Origin: Gambelia wislizenii
Taxonomy: Eukaryota > Chordata > Lepidosauria > Squamata > Crotaphytidae
Assembly (NCBI GenBank): GCA_030847615.1
Contig: JAUMIR010000001.1
Location: forward strand, 291,612,187 to 291,676,186
Length of the DNA: 64,000 nt
Direction: 5' to 3'
This document shows, in pieces, positions 23,150-35,005 of this stretch (position 1 is its first letter; the number at the start of each line of letters is the position of its first letter). The notes under the pieces are model-generated. The model had not been told where the DNA came from. It did not search any database and worked only from the letters and a program-made list of their open reading frames with translations. The position numbers and the translations under genes are program-made.

Positions 23150-23557
23150 ATGTGATGAAGAGCTATGGAAGTATATTGGTGTGAAGGAATGCATAGGTAC
23201 TGAAGGCCATATATTTGGTAGACTATTTTAAGATTGTAGCTAATTTTATGGTTATATTCTCAGGTCACAGAGGCATCCAGAGATGAACAAAGGCTTCACA
23301 TTTCTAGAAAACAATATTGAATGATTATATGCTATATTATAGGGCTAGGTATGCTCCAGATCACAGAGGGCTGCACCACCCCATTTCTGCCTTTCCAGAG
23401 TTCCAGGGGGCTGCAGCACAGCATGATGGCCACCATTTTGGATTACTAGAAGTGACCTCACATTACTTTCAGTTGCTTTTTAGAATGTTTTGGTTTGGTT
23501 TTTTTCCCTTCCTGTTTCAGCATTAGGGGGCGAAACAGCACTAGCTGTTTTTAGGAA
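23150..23557. other. No gene seen
   Basis: Nothing identifiable. Confidence 0.3.
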
Positions 23558-23630
23558 ATCTATCTATCTATCTATCTATTTATTTATTTATTTAAATAAA
23601 ATAAATAAAATAAAAATAAAATAAAAATTT
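23558..23630. repeat. (ATCT)n, (TTTA)n and (AAATA)n compound microsatellite
   Basis: Six ATCT units pass into TTTA and then AAATA/AAAATA units. Confidence 0.9.
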
Positions 23631-24018
23631 TCTTAGAAAATCTGACAGGATTTTTTTTAATTATTTTTTTTCCAGCTGAGAAAAAATGCTGGAGGCTTGG
23701 GGAGGTCAGTTGAGTTGCATAGGACTCTACAGAGAGCTGCACAGTTCCCACCCCTGTTGTACAGAGTTGAAGAAATGTTTAAACTCCTGCTCCATTTATT
23801 AGGAACACCGTAAATTGCCCTATACCAGTGGCTTGTAATCTTTTCTTTACCAGGGACCTCCTTTAAATATCTTTTCTTGCCATGGACCCCCAAGACTTAA
23901 CTCAAGATTTAAAACCCTAATAACAAAATAACAATAATTACATCATCATCATCATCATCTATATATATAATTCTCTTGGGTATGTTGCTATTTTCAGTGT
24001 GCTGATTGGCTGCTTAGG

Positions 24019-24355
24019 TGTCAGGATCTGCCTCTCCTCGCAGGTCTAGGCCTCTGACTGCAGCAGCCAGCACAGTTTCTTTGCAGACCCAGGCCCTGGC
24101 TGTGGGAGTCTTGGAAGAACCAGGGCCAAGTTATCAAATGCAGCTGGATGCAGTCACACAGCACACCTGAAGCAGCCAGGGGAACTGCTATTTAACAGCG
24201 ACATTCAGCCCTCAGTCTTGGCCAGCAAAGTATGGTTTTCTGTGTTGCCTGTAGCTTCTCCTTGCTTTTGGCTTGGTGCCTTGCTTTTGGGTTAGGGCCT
24301 TGGGCCTTCTGTGCTGTCTGTAGCTGCTCCTTGCTCTTGGACCTTGGGGTAGAAA
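24019..24355 (-). mobile_element. Partial LTR, same family as the solo LTR at 62391-63014
   Basis: Starts TGTCAGGATCTGCCTCTCC, the complement of the right end of the LTR at 62391-63014. It continues through AACCAGGGCCAAG, CTGAAGCAGCCAGGGGAACT, GCTATTTAA and CTGTAGCTGCTCCTTGCT blocks that also occur there in complement. The other terminus is missing; the minisatellite begins about 35 bases further on. Confidence 0.7.
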
Positions 24356-24389
24356 TATGTGGAAAGCTTGAAGTCCTTTCTAAACATGG

Positions 24390-25925
24390 TAGTGGAGGGG
24401 CTCTCACATTGTTGGGTGTGTGTATGTATGTAGCATAGGGTGTTATGTGGTGTGTGTGTGGTATGAGGGTGTGTGTAGTGTGTGGGGTGTTGTGTGTGTG
24501 TGTAGTATGGGGTTGTTGTATCTTGGGGTTGTTGTAGTGTGAGCTCTGTATGTAGCATGGGCTGTGTGTGTTTGTGCATTGTGGTGGCAGAGGGGCTCTT
24601 ATGTTCTGGAGCACATTGTGTGTGTGTGTGTGTAGCGTAGGTTGTTTGTGTGTAGCATGGGGTGTTTCTGTGTTTGTGTGATTGTTTGGTAGCTGTGGAG
24701 GGGCTCTCACATCCTGGCATGTGTGGTGTCTGTGTAGTGTGGTGTGTGTGTATGCATGGTTGCATGTGAGCGGTGGATGGGCTCTCGCATCCTGGTGTGC
24801 ATGTTGTGTGAAATGTGATGTGTGTGTGTGCAGTTGCATGCATGTATGCATGGTTGCATGCTGCCGGTGGAGGGGACCTCACATCCTGCCACATGTGGTA
24901 TATGTGTTGTGTGGGTGTGTGTATGTGCAATTGCATGGCAGCAGCAGAGACTCTCATGTCCTGGTGTGCGCTCTCTGTGTGTGTAGCATGGTGTATGTGT
25001 ACGTGCAGTTGCATGGTGGCAGCGGAGGGGCTCTCATGTCCTGGCACACATGGTGTGTGTGTCTGTGTAGCATGGTGTGTGTATGCGTGGTTGTGTGGTG
25101 GCAGCGGAGGGGCTCTCACATCCTGGCATATGTGGTGTGTGTGTGTGTATAATAATAATAAATAATAATAAAATTTTATTTCTATCCTGCCCCTCTGCAA
25201 TGCAATCGGGGTGGCTTACAATATAAAAACTCCATAATCACAATACCCTAGCCCACTCACCCCTTAAAATAATATTAAATTATGAAGGATTAAAAACATA
25301 CAATAATTTAAAATATATACATTAGAAGAAAAAATTAAAACATACAATCACAGCCCAGAAAGGACAGCCGAGTCTTGGGCCGGGATAATTATTCAGGAAA
25401 GGCCTGCCGGAAAAGATCCGTCTTGACAGCTTTTTTAAAGCTTTCTAAGGTGGTAATAAGACGGATCTCGTCCGGCAGGCCATTCCATAATCTGGGAGCA
25501 GCAGCAGAGAAGGCCCTCTGGGAGGTCACTGACAGCCTTGTTTTCATAGGCTGTTAACATTCCTCCCAGAGGACCGAAGTGTGCGGAGATGCCAGATGTT
25601 TGGCTGCTTGTCTCTGGTACCCGGCTAGAGAGAGGCCTTCTTCTCTGAATGACTGTACTATCCTCTGATCCTGTTCCGACAGCTTTGAGATGTGTGGCGC
25701 TAGAGCATCCCATAGGAACTTTTGGTATGTGCCCATACAAGCTGTATGGGGTATGCACCCATGCAAGCTGCTATTTTTGTCAGGAGACAGGCTGAGTAAA
25801 ATGTTCCATGGCAGCAGAAGGTCTCCTGCATCCTGGCGCATGTTGTGTGTGTGTATCTAGCATTGTGTGTGTGTTTATGTGTCTGTGCGTATATGCGGTT
25901 GCATGGCGGCGGCGGGGCTCTCGGC
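24390..25925. repeat. GT-rich minisatellite, about 10 units, interrupted by L2
   Basis: The unit has a GGAGGGGCTCTCACATCCTGG core followed by TGTG-rich sequence and a GCATGGTTGCATGG block. Cores start near 24395, 24589, 24697, 24774, 24866, 24944, 25021 and 25101, then again at about 25814 and 25907 after the L2 fragment; spacing is mostly 75-95 bases. The His/Thr-rich frames on its minus strand are translation of the repeat and not a gene. Confidence 0.85.
25151..25805 (-). mobile_element. L2 LINE 3' fragment inside the minisatellite
   Basis: In complement the 3' terminus is at 25151 (AAT-repeat tail, then TTTCTATCCTGCCCCTCTGC and GGGGTGGCTTACAAT). Further in is the C-terminal coding remnant shared with 29566-32600 (GATCCGTCTTGACAGC, CGGATCTCGTCCGGCAGGCC, CCTCTGGGAGGT). 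It splits the tandem array. Confidence 0.8.
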
Positions 25926-26375
25926 ATGAAACTTGCCATTATATAATTTGAAAATTTATATATTAATGCATCCAATGTTCGTACTCTTGACATGTTTCCT
26001 AAGTGGCCAATCAGCAGAGTGGGAACGGAAACATACCGAAGCGTTTTATATATGTAGATAATGGTGTATGTTATGCCAGGTATAGCTGACAATAACAATA
26101 ACAACAATAATTCCATCCATTAAACCTTTCCTCAGAGGCACTGGAGGCAGAAAAAAAGACTTTTCTCTTGCTTCTTCCTGCAAATTTGTGGCTGGAGCAG
26201 ATTGAATGGCAGTGCTCAGGCCCAGCCAGCCTTTGCCTTGGCTCCTATCACATGGCCACTCCATTGCAGGGAAAATGTGGGCCAAGCAGCCTTCATGCCT
26301 TTGCAGACCCCCTGTGAGGACATAGCGGACCCCTGGGGATCCCTGAGCCCCAGGTTAAGAACCACTGCCTTATAG

Positions 26376-27560
26376 CAATGATCCACCTAGCTCAATATTA
26401 CTACACTGACTGAAAACTGCTCTCCAGAATTTCAGACAGAAGCCATTCCTAGTTATTCCTGGAAATAGATACCAAGGATGAGCCCTTGGCCTCTTGCACA
26501 CTCTGGCACTGAGCTATGGCCCTTCTTCCTTTTAAGTAGCACTAACACCTGGGTGTTTTTTCATTATAACTCAGTGTTATAAAACTCTGAGAAGTGAAAA
26601 CTGTATTAAAGCAATCTTGCTTTTAATTTGCAAATTTTCCTCTTAAAAATCATAGTAATGGAAAAGTTTTTAAAAATTTGGGCTGGTAACTTTCACTATT
26701 TTGCCTGAGTTTTATGTATTTCCTGAGGAACCCATTATTTCAAAGCACACTTACATCGCAACTTGAAACGTACGTACTTGAGGGCAAGTGCCAATTATTG
26801 AAATGCACTTCATGTCCAAGAAATTTCACTTTAGAACTGGAGATTCTATTGTCCCATTGAGCCATTCACTTAGATTAGCTGGATTAATATCAGACAGTTT
26901 TTCTACAACAAAAAGTTGTTTATTTTGAAGCCTAAGATTCCCCTCCCTCACTAAACTGTACTTTGTACAATGTTCCCTGATGCTATGTTGGTTGCCATGG
27001 TAACTGGAAACTTGAAATGGAAGTGGAATCAGGCCTGCAACTGAAATTGATAATCTGTTTGTTTCCATGTTTTTGCTTCTCTTTCCATGGAAACAAAATT
27101 CTTATCACAGAAAATAAGCTAAAGGTTTGGAAACGATTGCTTAGTTTCAGCTCTCACAAGAAACTGAGAATGTGGTTTTATTTTTATTTTTTTGTCAATT
27201 TCAGCAAATGGCAGTTAGTGGAGAACTTCAAAGTGGTAGTTTTGGCTGGGAACCTCCTGACACTCCAGGAATCAAAACTCTCCTGACATCTACATAGTGA
27301 TTTTTAAAATTATGGGGAAGGTAGTCCCCTTGAGAAACAAAGTATATACCCCTGTAGGTTTCCTACTGGCTTGAGAGTTTTAAACATGTCAGTGAAAATA
27401 TCATAGGATATGCAGTTCTAACCTAGAATGGTTCAGTGCTAGCTTCTTTCTAAAGAACTGACATTCATATTATAGACCTATCAAGCTCCTGACAGACCAT
27501 TGCTCCAACTAGCTCAGTACTGTCTTCTCAACAGGGTCTCTGGATGGGTTTTCTTATCTG
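26376..27560. other. No gene or clear repeat seen
   Basis: AT-rich, nothing identifiable. Confidence 0.35.
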
Positions 27561-27945
27561 CTACTACTACTATTAATATTTATTTATACCCCGCCCCTCT
27601 GTTAAAACAATTGGGGCAGCTTACAAAAATTAAAATACAATACAGATAAAATTCTCAAAACACCACCCACACCCACCCACACCCATAAAAAGATATTAAA
27701 CAAATATAAATTAAAAGCAACCAATCTAAAATCACATTTAAAAAACAATAAATACAATAAATGGCCAGCAGACTAAAAGAGGCCAGGAACTCCTGAGGCC
27801 GGGATCTAATTAGGAAAGGCATGCCGAAAGAGATCCGTCTTTAGTGCTTTTTTAAAGCCACTCAGGTTTGTCATCTGACGGATCTCGTTCGGCAGGTCAT
27901 TCTACAATTTGGGGGCGATTACCGAAAAGGTCCTCTGGGAGGTTC
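27561..27945 (-). mobile_element. L2 LINE 3' fragment
   Basis: CTA-repeat tail, then TTTATACCCCGCCCCTCTG, GGGGCAGCTTACA, and the coding remnant GATCCGTCTTTAGTGC, CGGATCTCGTTCGGCAGG and CCGAAAAGGTCCTCTGGGAG, all in complement. Highly similar to the 3' end of the long copy at 29566-32600. Confidence 0.8.
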
Positions 27946-28529
27946 AGTTTCAGTTAGAAGCACAGGGGTTATTTCAGTTAGAAGCACAGGGGTTTAATTT
28001 AGGATTTTCTACATGCAATGTATGAGCTCTACCTCTATGGCTATGACTCCTGAATGCTGGTGCTAGGACTTGAATGTGCTACTTTTCCATACTGTGCTAC
28101 TTGGCCTGGCTACCTCTTACTGACATAGGCCCCTCTCTGGTCAGGAAAGATTGATAAACTGTGTGTTCATTCAGGTATTCTGAGGAATCCAGACTATGTA
28201 CTGTATTTTGTTCCATTGGGTTTCTCTTTCTCTGTCAATCAGATAATCTGCCAGACATCTCACATCATCTATGGAGAATGTATGGCTCTACAGTTGTGGC
28301 TGAACTGCAGCTCCTGTCAATCTTAGCCTACATAGCCAAGGGTGAAAGATGATGAGAAATTGTACCACAGTGGTACTTGCAGGACCACATGTTCTTCATT
28401 GCTGACATAAGGTGAACAGGGCCCAGAATTGGCTGGTGTTCCTATTAAATTAATCCTGACTAAAATCCAAAGATGGTTCTTCCTCTCAATCTGCTTTATG
28501 GCCTAGTTGAGTGTTTATAGTAAGTAAAT

Positions 28530-28586
28530 AGTGTTGCCGTAGGGTTGCCAGAAGTCAGAAATGACTTGAAGACACACAACAAATCC
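28530..28586 (+). mobile_element. Sauria-type SINE 3' tail
   Basis: TAGGGTTGCCAGAAGTCAGA, then AATGACTTGAAGACACACAA CAA. Only the Bov-B-like end is recognisable. Confidence 0.65.
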
Positions 28587-28676
28587 CTTCAAACTATCCC
28601 ATGCAGTCAGCAAATGATCTCAATGTGTTGCAAAATGGCTTGTTACTTAGATGATAGGACTGACCTCCACTCAATA

Positions 28677-28925
28677 CAGCAGGACCCCTGTATCCACTGC
28701 TTTATTATCCACTGATTCAATTAACCACAGGACACAAAACAGCACACCTACCATAGAGTCTTCTTAGAAAATATTCTCTCTAGCCATTTTCAAGGTCCTC
28801 CAAGGAAACTCTATGGTATTTTAAACTGGAAGTCCCATTATTTTCAAAGGTGTTCACTATTATCCATGGTTTTCGTATCCAAGCCCCCCCAGAACCACTC
28901 CCCAGTGGATATGGGGGTCCTACTG
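28677..28925. mobile_element. Tigger-type MITE with TA duplication
   Basis: Ends CAGCAGGACCCCTGTATCC and complement GGATATGGGGGTCCTACTG, flanked by TA on both sides (28675-28676 and 28926-28927). 249 bp, no transposase. A second copy starts at 60000. Confidence 0.85.
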
Positions 28926-28927
28926 TA

Positions 28928-29565
28928 CTGTATATTTATGTCAGTATATTTATTAATTATATGCAAGTGATTCAGCTAAAGTATTCTCTTTTCCTGACCC
29001 TTATAGATTACAGTGGGTAAAGGGCAAGCTGCAGCCAGACCTCACTTTTGTGGCTTCTGAAGCCCCTCCCCATCCCATAAAGCCCTCAAGCTCCCCCCTT
29101 TTTAATTGGCATGGATTGGGGGCAATTTTTACTGGAAAACTGCACAGAAAGCCACCAAAACATCCTAACACCCTACAGCCCACACAGAAAGACCCCTTAC
29201 CAAGAATTCTTCAGAACCCTCAGATAGCTCTGTTAGAAAGTGATGTGTGACCCTTCTGTTCCCCATTTTGGGAAGGACTTGGATGGAGACAGAGGTATGT
29301 GGGAGCACCTTCAGGAATTGCAGCTCAATGTGTGGAATTAGAGGAGAAAATTGACCCCTGGCCTCCATGCAGTTGCCCAACCCTGCTTTAGATTGATAGT
29401 TTAGAGAAGTGCTAATCAGAGTGGTGATCATTGGACCAGTGCTGGTTTCCAAACCATTGGCCATGCTGGTTCCTGGTGAGTTTCCAGGAAAGAAATTAAG
29501 AATTGTAGCTTACCAAAGGTCACAAATACTATGCCTGTTCCTGGAGAAAAAAATCAGCAGTCACT
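28928..29565. other. No gene or clear repeat seen
   Basis: Nothing identifiable. Confidence 0.3.
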
Positions 29566-32500
29566 CACATCATCATCATCATCAAATTTATTTATACCCT
29601 GCCCCTCTGCTAAAAACAATTGGGACGGTTTCCAACAATTAAAACATTATAATATGACTAAAAACACCCCCACCCCCACCCCCACCCTCCCCCATAAAAA
29701 TACATTAAACACTATAAAATTAAAACCTTCTAACTAAAAACACATTAAAAACAATATATACATAATTTTAAAAAGCCAGGAGACTGAGATCCTGAGGCCA
29801 GGATCTAATCAGGAAAGACCTGGCGAAAGAGATCCGTCTTTAGTGCTTTTTTAAAGCTACTCAAGCGTATCAACTGACGGATCTCATTCGGCAGGCCATT
29901 CCATAAATTGGGGGCGATTACCGAAAAGGCCCTCTGGGAGGTTGCAGACAGCCTAGATTTTTGTGGCTGAAGCAGATTCCTCCCAGAGGACTGGAGTGCG
30001 CGGGGAGGATTGTATGGGAGGAGGCGGTTCCGGAGATAAGTTGGACCCAAGCCATTTAGGGCTTTAAAGGTAATAACCAACACCTTATACTGATAGGCAG
30101 CCAGTGGAGAGATTTTAACACTGGAGTTATATGATCTCTCCGAGATGTTCCCGAGACCACTGTGGCTGCCATATTTTGTACCAACTGAAGTTTCTGGACC
30201 AAGCACGAGGGTAGCCCCATGTAGAGCGCATTGCAGAAATCTAGACGAGAGGTTACCAGCGCGTGCACCACAGTCTTGAGGTTCCTTACCTCCAGGAAAA
30301 GGTCACAGCTGGCGTATCAGCTGAAGCTGATAACAAGCGCTCCTGACCGTCGCATTCACCTGTCTAGTCATCTGAAGCGATGAATCAAGGAGCACCCCCA
30401 GACTGCAAACACAGTCCTTAATGGAGAGTGTGACCCTATCCAGGACTGGAGGTTGCAACCCAACTCCTGGTTTCGGGGCCGCTACCTTGAGCACCTTCGT
30501 TTTGTCCGGATTTAGTCTCAATCTGTTTTTCCTCATCCAACCCATTACTGCTTTAAGACAGTCATTGAGAGGAGAGATGCCATTGGAATTTGAGGCTGAT
30601 GATCGGGACAAGGAGAAATAGATCTGGGTGTCATCAGTGTACTGATAACACCTAGCCCCACAACTCCAAATAATCTCACCCAGCGGCTTCAAATAGATGT
30701 TAAACAGCATTGGGGACAGGATGGTACCCTGCGGAACACCACAAGTAAGCTCCTTTTTCTCCTGGAGCAGCTGTCCCCAAGCCACACCCTCTGGGACCTG
30801 CCCGAGAGGAAGGACCGGAACCACTGGAGTGCAGTGCCTCCGATTCCTAACCCACTCAGGCGATCCAGGAGAACGCCATGATCTATTGTATCGAAAGCCG
30901 CTGAGGGGTCCAGAAGCACCAACAGGGACACATTACCCCTCTTGATGCTTAGACGCAGATCATCGGTCAAGGCAACCATGGCAGTCTCAACTCCAAATCC
31001 CATCCTGAAGCCAGTTTGAAATGGGTCTAGATAATCAGTTTCATCCAAGACCACTTGGAGTTGAAGAACAACTTCCCTCTTGATCACTTTGCTCAAGAAT
31101 GGTAACATAGAAACCGGCCTATAGTTGTTCATGTCCAGGGGGTCTAGGGAAGGTTTTTTCAGGAGCAGCCTAACCGCCGCTTCCTTTAAACAGGATGGAA
31201 CACACCCTTCCCTGAGGGATGCATTGATGATGTCCTTAAGGAACACCATCAAGGTACCCACCCCCCTGGATGGCCAGCCATGAAGGGCAAGGATCAAGAG
31301 GGCAGGTCGTCCTCCTCACTCTACCAAGTAGCTTGTCCACGTCCTCGGTACTCACAGATTGAAAGTGATTCAGTAAACTTACATCAACGGAGTTGCTGGA
31401 CACCTTGTCAATTGTTTATGTCAAAATGCTGGCATCTAAGTCGGCTCTTATCCGAGAGATTTTATCTGCAAAGTAGTTGTTAAATGCGTCACAGCAGGCC
31501 GTTGTTGGGTTAAGCAATGGGTTCTGCTCAGGTATAACCTGCGTCATCTCCCTTACCAGTCTAAACAGCTCTTCTGGAGAGGACTCTGCAGATGCAATAC
31601 GTGCAGAGGAGAGGGATCTCTGCGCTGCACGTATTGCCTCTTGGTAGGACTGAAGAAAATTCCTATGTCGAGTCCTGTCGGATAGGAGTTGAGTTTTCTG
31701 CCAGTTGCGCTCTAGTCGTTGTCCAACCCGCTTCATTTTCCTAAGCTCTGAAGTATACCATGGCTTACGGTTAGAAGCGGGTTGGAAAAGACGCTTGGGA
31801 GTGATTGTGTCAATAGCCTTGGTAAGATTGGTGTTCCAAGTATTAACCAAAGCTTTGACAGGGTCACCGGCGTTACCAACCATTAAACCCTCCAAGGCTT
31901 TCTGGAATCCTATTGGTTCCATTAGCCTTCGGGGGCGGACCATTCTAATGGGTCCACCCCCCCCCCAGTGGGGCGGGAAGAGACTCTTAGTTCAGTTTTG
32001 ATCAGGAAATGATCCGTCCATGACAATGCGGTGGTTTTAATAACTGCCGCCCACGGATATTCCTGTTCCGTACTAAAGACTGCATCGAGAGTATGACCTG
32101 CACAATGTGTGGGCCCAATGACCAATTGGGATAGGCCCATGTTTGTCATGGTTTCCATGAACTCCCTAGCCACACCAGTCAGATTTGTCAAGCTGGTCTC
32201 GAGTGGAATGTTGAAGTCACCCAAAACTAAAAGTCTGGCCGACTCCAACAGCAACTCTGAGACCAGCTGTGTCAGCTCTGTTAGGGAGTCCGCTAGACAA
32301 CGGGGTGGTCGGTATACTAGCAGAATCCCCAAACTATCCCTGGTCCTCAGGCTAAGGTACATACACTCAAAATGGACTGTGTTTCGGACAGGTATCCTGG
32401 TCAAGGTCAGATTGTTCTTATAAACCAGAGCCACTCCACCACCACCCTGCCCACTTCCCCTCACCCGCTCACTGACAGAATACCCAGCTGGGAGGGCCTG

Positions 32501-32600
32501 CGCCCATGTGACAGCGCTATCTTCTCCCAGCCAGGTTTCTGTGAAGCAAGTCAGGTCGGATAGCCTGAGAAGCACTGTCCTAGAGGACAGTCTTACTCAC
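29566..32600 (-). mobile_element. Long L2 LINE, decayed
   Basis: About 3 kb on the minus strand, close to the full coding length of an L2 element. The 3' end at 29566 has an (ATC)n tail and CCCTGCCCCTCTGC motif. Endonuclease, linker, reverse transcriptase and C-terminal blocks occur in the right order, broken by frameshifts. The 5' end is lost just before the endonuclease start, near 32600. Confidence 0.9.
29805..32575 (-). pseudogene. L2 ORF2 (endonuclease plus reverse transcriptase), broken
   Basis: The endonuclease block (32575-31922) has FTETWLGEDS, LLVLGDFNIP and SWTDHFLIKTEL, the ETWL, GDFN and DH motifs of apurinic-type endonucleases. A linker (31943-31416) follows. The reverse transcriptase (31297-30303) has NNYRPVSMLPFLSK, VLLDPSAAFDTIDH, GVPQGTILSPMLF and YTDDTQIYFSL; the active-site YADD is YTDD here. 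The C-terminal block (30206-29805) has KVLVITFKALNGLGPTYL and ERAFSVIAPNLWNGLP-like sequence. At least four frame changes separate the blocks, so no product is made. Confidence 0.88.
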
Positions 32601-32604
32601 CTCC

Positions 32605-34092
32605 TCCCACCCAGGTGAATGAGTTGAGGATCTGGTGGTCTTTTCTTGCTGAAGAAGAGCTCCAGTGGGCAGTGGTGATCTTGAATCTAGCAGAAGCACC
32701 CTTCTGCACATGTTTGGGACCCTTGAGGTGGAAAGCTACCACCAGTGGTCTTCCTGCCAGTGCAAACAAGCATAGGTCCTCTCCCACCATGACATGAGGG
32801 GCCTGATCCTGACTGCATATTTATGTCAGTCTGGAAAAATGGGGAGGAAAACACACCCACCCTCGCCAGTTTTCTTCCCTGGACAGAGTGGGCCAGCAGG
32901 GACATAGATGTGGCTGTAGAACTGCCTTTTTCCTTAGGTCTCCTCCAGTGAGGATTGTTGCATTAATACTGGATATGTCTATGGTTTGTGTTTGAAAAAA
33001 ATCAGCATTTTCACAAGGAGGTTGGCAGATAGAAATATTTTACTTTATACAGATTAGGAAATGGTAGAAGCTTGGTAATGTTTTACAGCTGTGAGCTGAA
33101 ATGGAAAAGGAAGTGCTGCCTAAAGTATCTTCCTTGAACTAAGAAAGTTACTGTATTTATTATTTATATTCCTTCACTTGTTTTGTTGTATCTAAGGCAC
33201 CACTTTAAAACATACAGTATTTTTGAATGGCAATAATTCTAGTAATACTGTAAAACAATACAGTACTGTAATTCTAGTATTGTTTTTTCTACGAAGATCA
33301 CATTGCTAAATGGTTATCTTTTGTAGTGTTCTAATATTTTTACTTTATAGCAAGAGCCAATATTAGTAAGACATTTAAAATAAACTCACTAGTAACGGAA
33401 TTTTTATAACATCAATTTACCCCTCAAAGTGTTTGAGCCACAGCTAATGGCTATATCGGTCCCAGGAGCCTGTCTTATACCAACATTCAAGTGACATCTA
33501 AAGGTGGGAAAGGAAACTAGCCCAAAAGCCACATCCTGCTGTAAGCCTGATTTCACGTGGACCTCAGTTTCTTCAAGCTTTACATGTTCTGCTGTAAAAG
33601 TATCCTTACTCTTGTTCTCCTGAGTATCCTGAGAATTGCATTCTCCTAGTTTGTCTATATGTGTGGTTGTATGTGAGTGCAGACATAGAAAAGCATTCTA
33701 TGCCACAGAGAGGGAAAGAGAGATAGAAACCTATAAACCCCACCCCCACATACATTTTGCTTTGGTTTGAACCATTATTGGAGCTATCTCCAACTGCTAT
33801 CAACAGTGGCTCCTGTTTGACTTTTCTGTGAATCAGTCCCCCTTCATAGGACACTAATTCTTCCACCTGTGGTTTAATGATCAATATGTGAATTATCTTC
33901 TCTACATATGAAGTAGTGGTGGAACTTCAGTGGGAAAAAGCAAAGAGTTAAAAATGAGTGGCCAGGGTCATTTCTCAGCATCTACAATTCCCTGTCCTAA
34001 TTAACTTTCTTATTCAGTGTATTTATTAGATTTATATCAGATTTGTCAAACCTTAACAAATTTATTCTCAGAATAGCTCAGTCCCAGGTGTA
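32605..34092. other. No gene or clear repeat seen
   Basis: No recognisable exon. 32610-32900 is somewhat GC-rich, possibly an old repeat. Confidence 0.3.
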
Positions 34093-35005
34093 AGACATTC
34101 TCAAACATGGCAAATATCGTGGGATTATGTTGTCAGGGTAGCATGAATGGGCCCTGCTGTTGCTTGACGTCATCCTCCTCATGTTATTACCATGTGCTCC
34201 AGCTGCGAAAAAGTTCTTTCTCATTCACGGGACAAGCTGTGAATAGATCATCAATAGCACTCTTTTTGCGCTGTTGACTGTGTGGGAAAACACGTCCCAT
34301 TGTAGTCATGAGATTACAGCATAAATGGGTAGTCCTCAGTGAGAAAACTTCCAGGTGAGAACATGAAAGATCGTTTTTAGGTTTAGTCTGATAATGTCCT
34401 CAGACTAAAATCTAAAAATGCTGTAATTCCACAAATGAAGATAGCGGGAACATTGTGGCATTATAACACTTATTATCACATGTAGCTGTAATCATGCAAA
34501 AGAAACACCACAGAATTATCGCATGATGACTGCTTGTGCTTCAAGAATGAGACTTTACTTCTGCGATTGGTATGGGCGAGATTTTGGCAGTTCTCGCAAG
34601 AAGATGTGAGGATGCTGAAAACTCCTGAAACCCCTTAATTAAGAAAGTAAATGAACACACAAGCACTGAAACTAACCTAAAAATCTGTAAATTAAAGGGA
34701 ACAGTTCATAAAAAGAGCGTCCTGTGCTTCATTTTCACATTCTCACTTGGAAGTTATCTCAGTGAGGACTGCCCATTCATGCTGTAATCTCATGATTGCA
34801 ATGGGACGTGTTTTCACATGCAGTCAGTCGTGTAAAAAGAGCGCCATTGACAATCTATTCACGGCTTGTCCTGTAAATGAGAAAGAATGCCTTTTTCATG
34901 TCTGGAGCACAGGGCAATAACACAAAGACGTCATGCGATAGCAGGGCTCATTCACGCTATGCTGACATTGTAATCCTGTGATTTTTGCCACGTCTGATAA
35001 TGTCT
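34093..35005. mobile_element. Foldback element with about 275-bp inverted arms
   Basis: The left arm (34093 to about 34370) and the complement of the right arm (about 34722-35005) match over their whole length: GGGATTA.., TGACGTC, TGAATAGAT, GAAAACACGTCCCATTG and ATGAGATTACAGCAT occur in both. The 350-bp centre has no open frame of note and contains a third copy of the terminal motif GTCTGATAATGTC near 34387. Ends AGACATTCTCAAAC and complement AGACATTATCAGAC. A short GTA flanks both sides. Transposase class unresolved. Confidence 0.85.

Larger units (their letters stand above)
23958..26058. mobile_element. Composite bounded by inverted TCTATATATATAA arms
   Basis: About 60-bp arms (23958-24018 and complement of 25998-26058) share TCTA.ATATATAA, GGTATGTT and TGCTGATTGGC..CTTAGG. 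Each terminus sits at an A|T junction and the TC(T)ATATATATAA start resembles Helitron 5' ends, but no CTRR hairpin 3' end is seen. Inside are an LTR piece, a minisatellite and an L2 fragment. Either a long-TIR DNA transposon or two opposed Helitron starts would fit. Confidence 0.5.
23826..26367. mobile_element. hAT-like element (CAGTGG ends), filled by a 2.1-kb insertion
   Basis: The left end CAGTGGCTTGTAATCTTTTC and right end AGGTTAAGAACCACTG are inverted. 8-bp flanks CCCTATAC (23818-23825) and CCTTATAG (26368-26375) match at 6 of 8. The intact relative at 44096-44455 is 360 bp and shows the same interior (CCATTAAACC, CTTTGCCTTGGCTCCT), so the block at about 23958-26058 is a later insertion. 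No transposase. Confidence 0.75.

Noticed and set aside
23558..23630. CRISPR-like short repeats
   Set aside because: Simple microsatellite without spacers; eukaryotic context.
24192..25200. Long His/Thr-rich minus-strand open frames (219 and 302 codons)
   Set aside because: They are the translation of a GT-rich minisatellite, overlap open frames on the other strand and end at the L2 fragment. No domain or start context.
28270..28400. Further copy of the small hAT-like MITE
   Set aside because: Only GAACTGCAGCTCCTGTCAAT and a weak complement are visible, too little to call.
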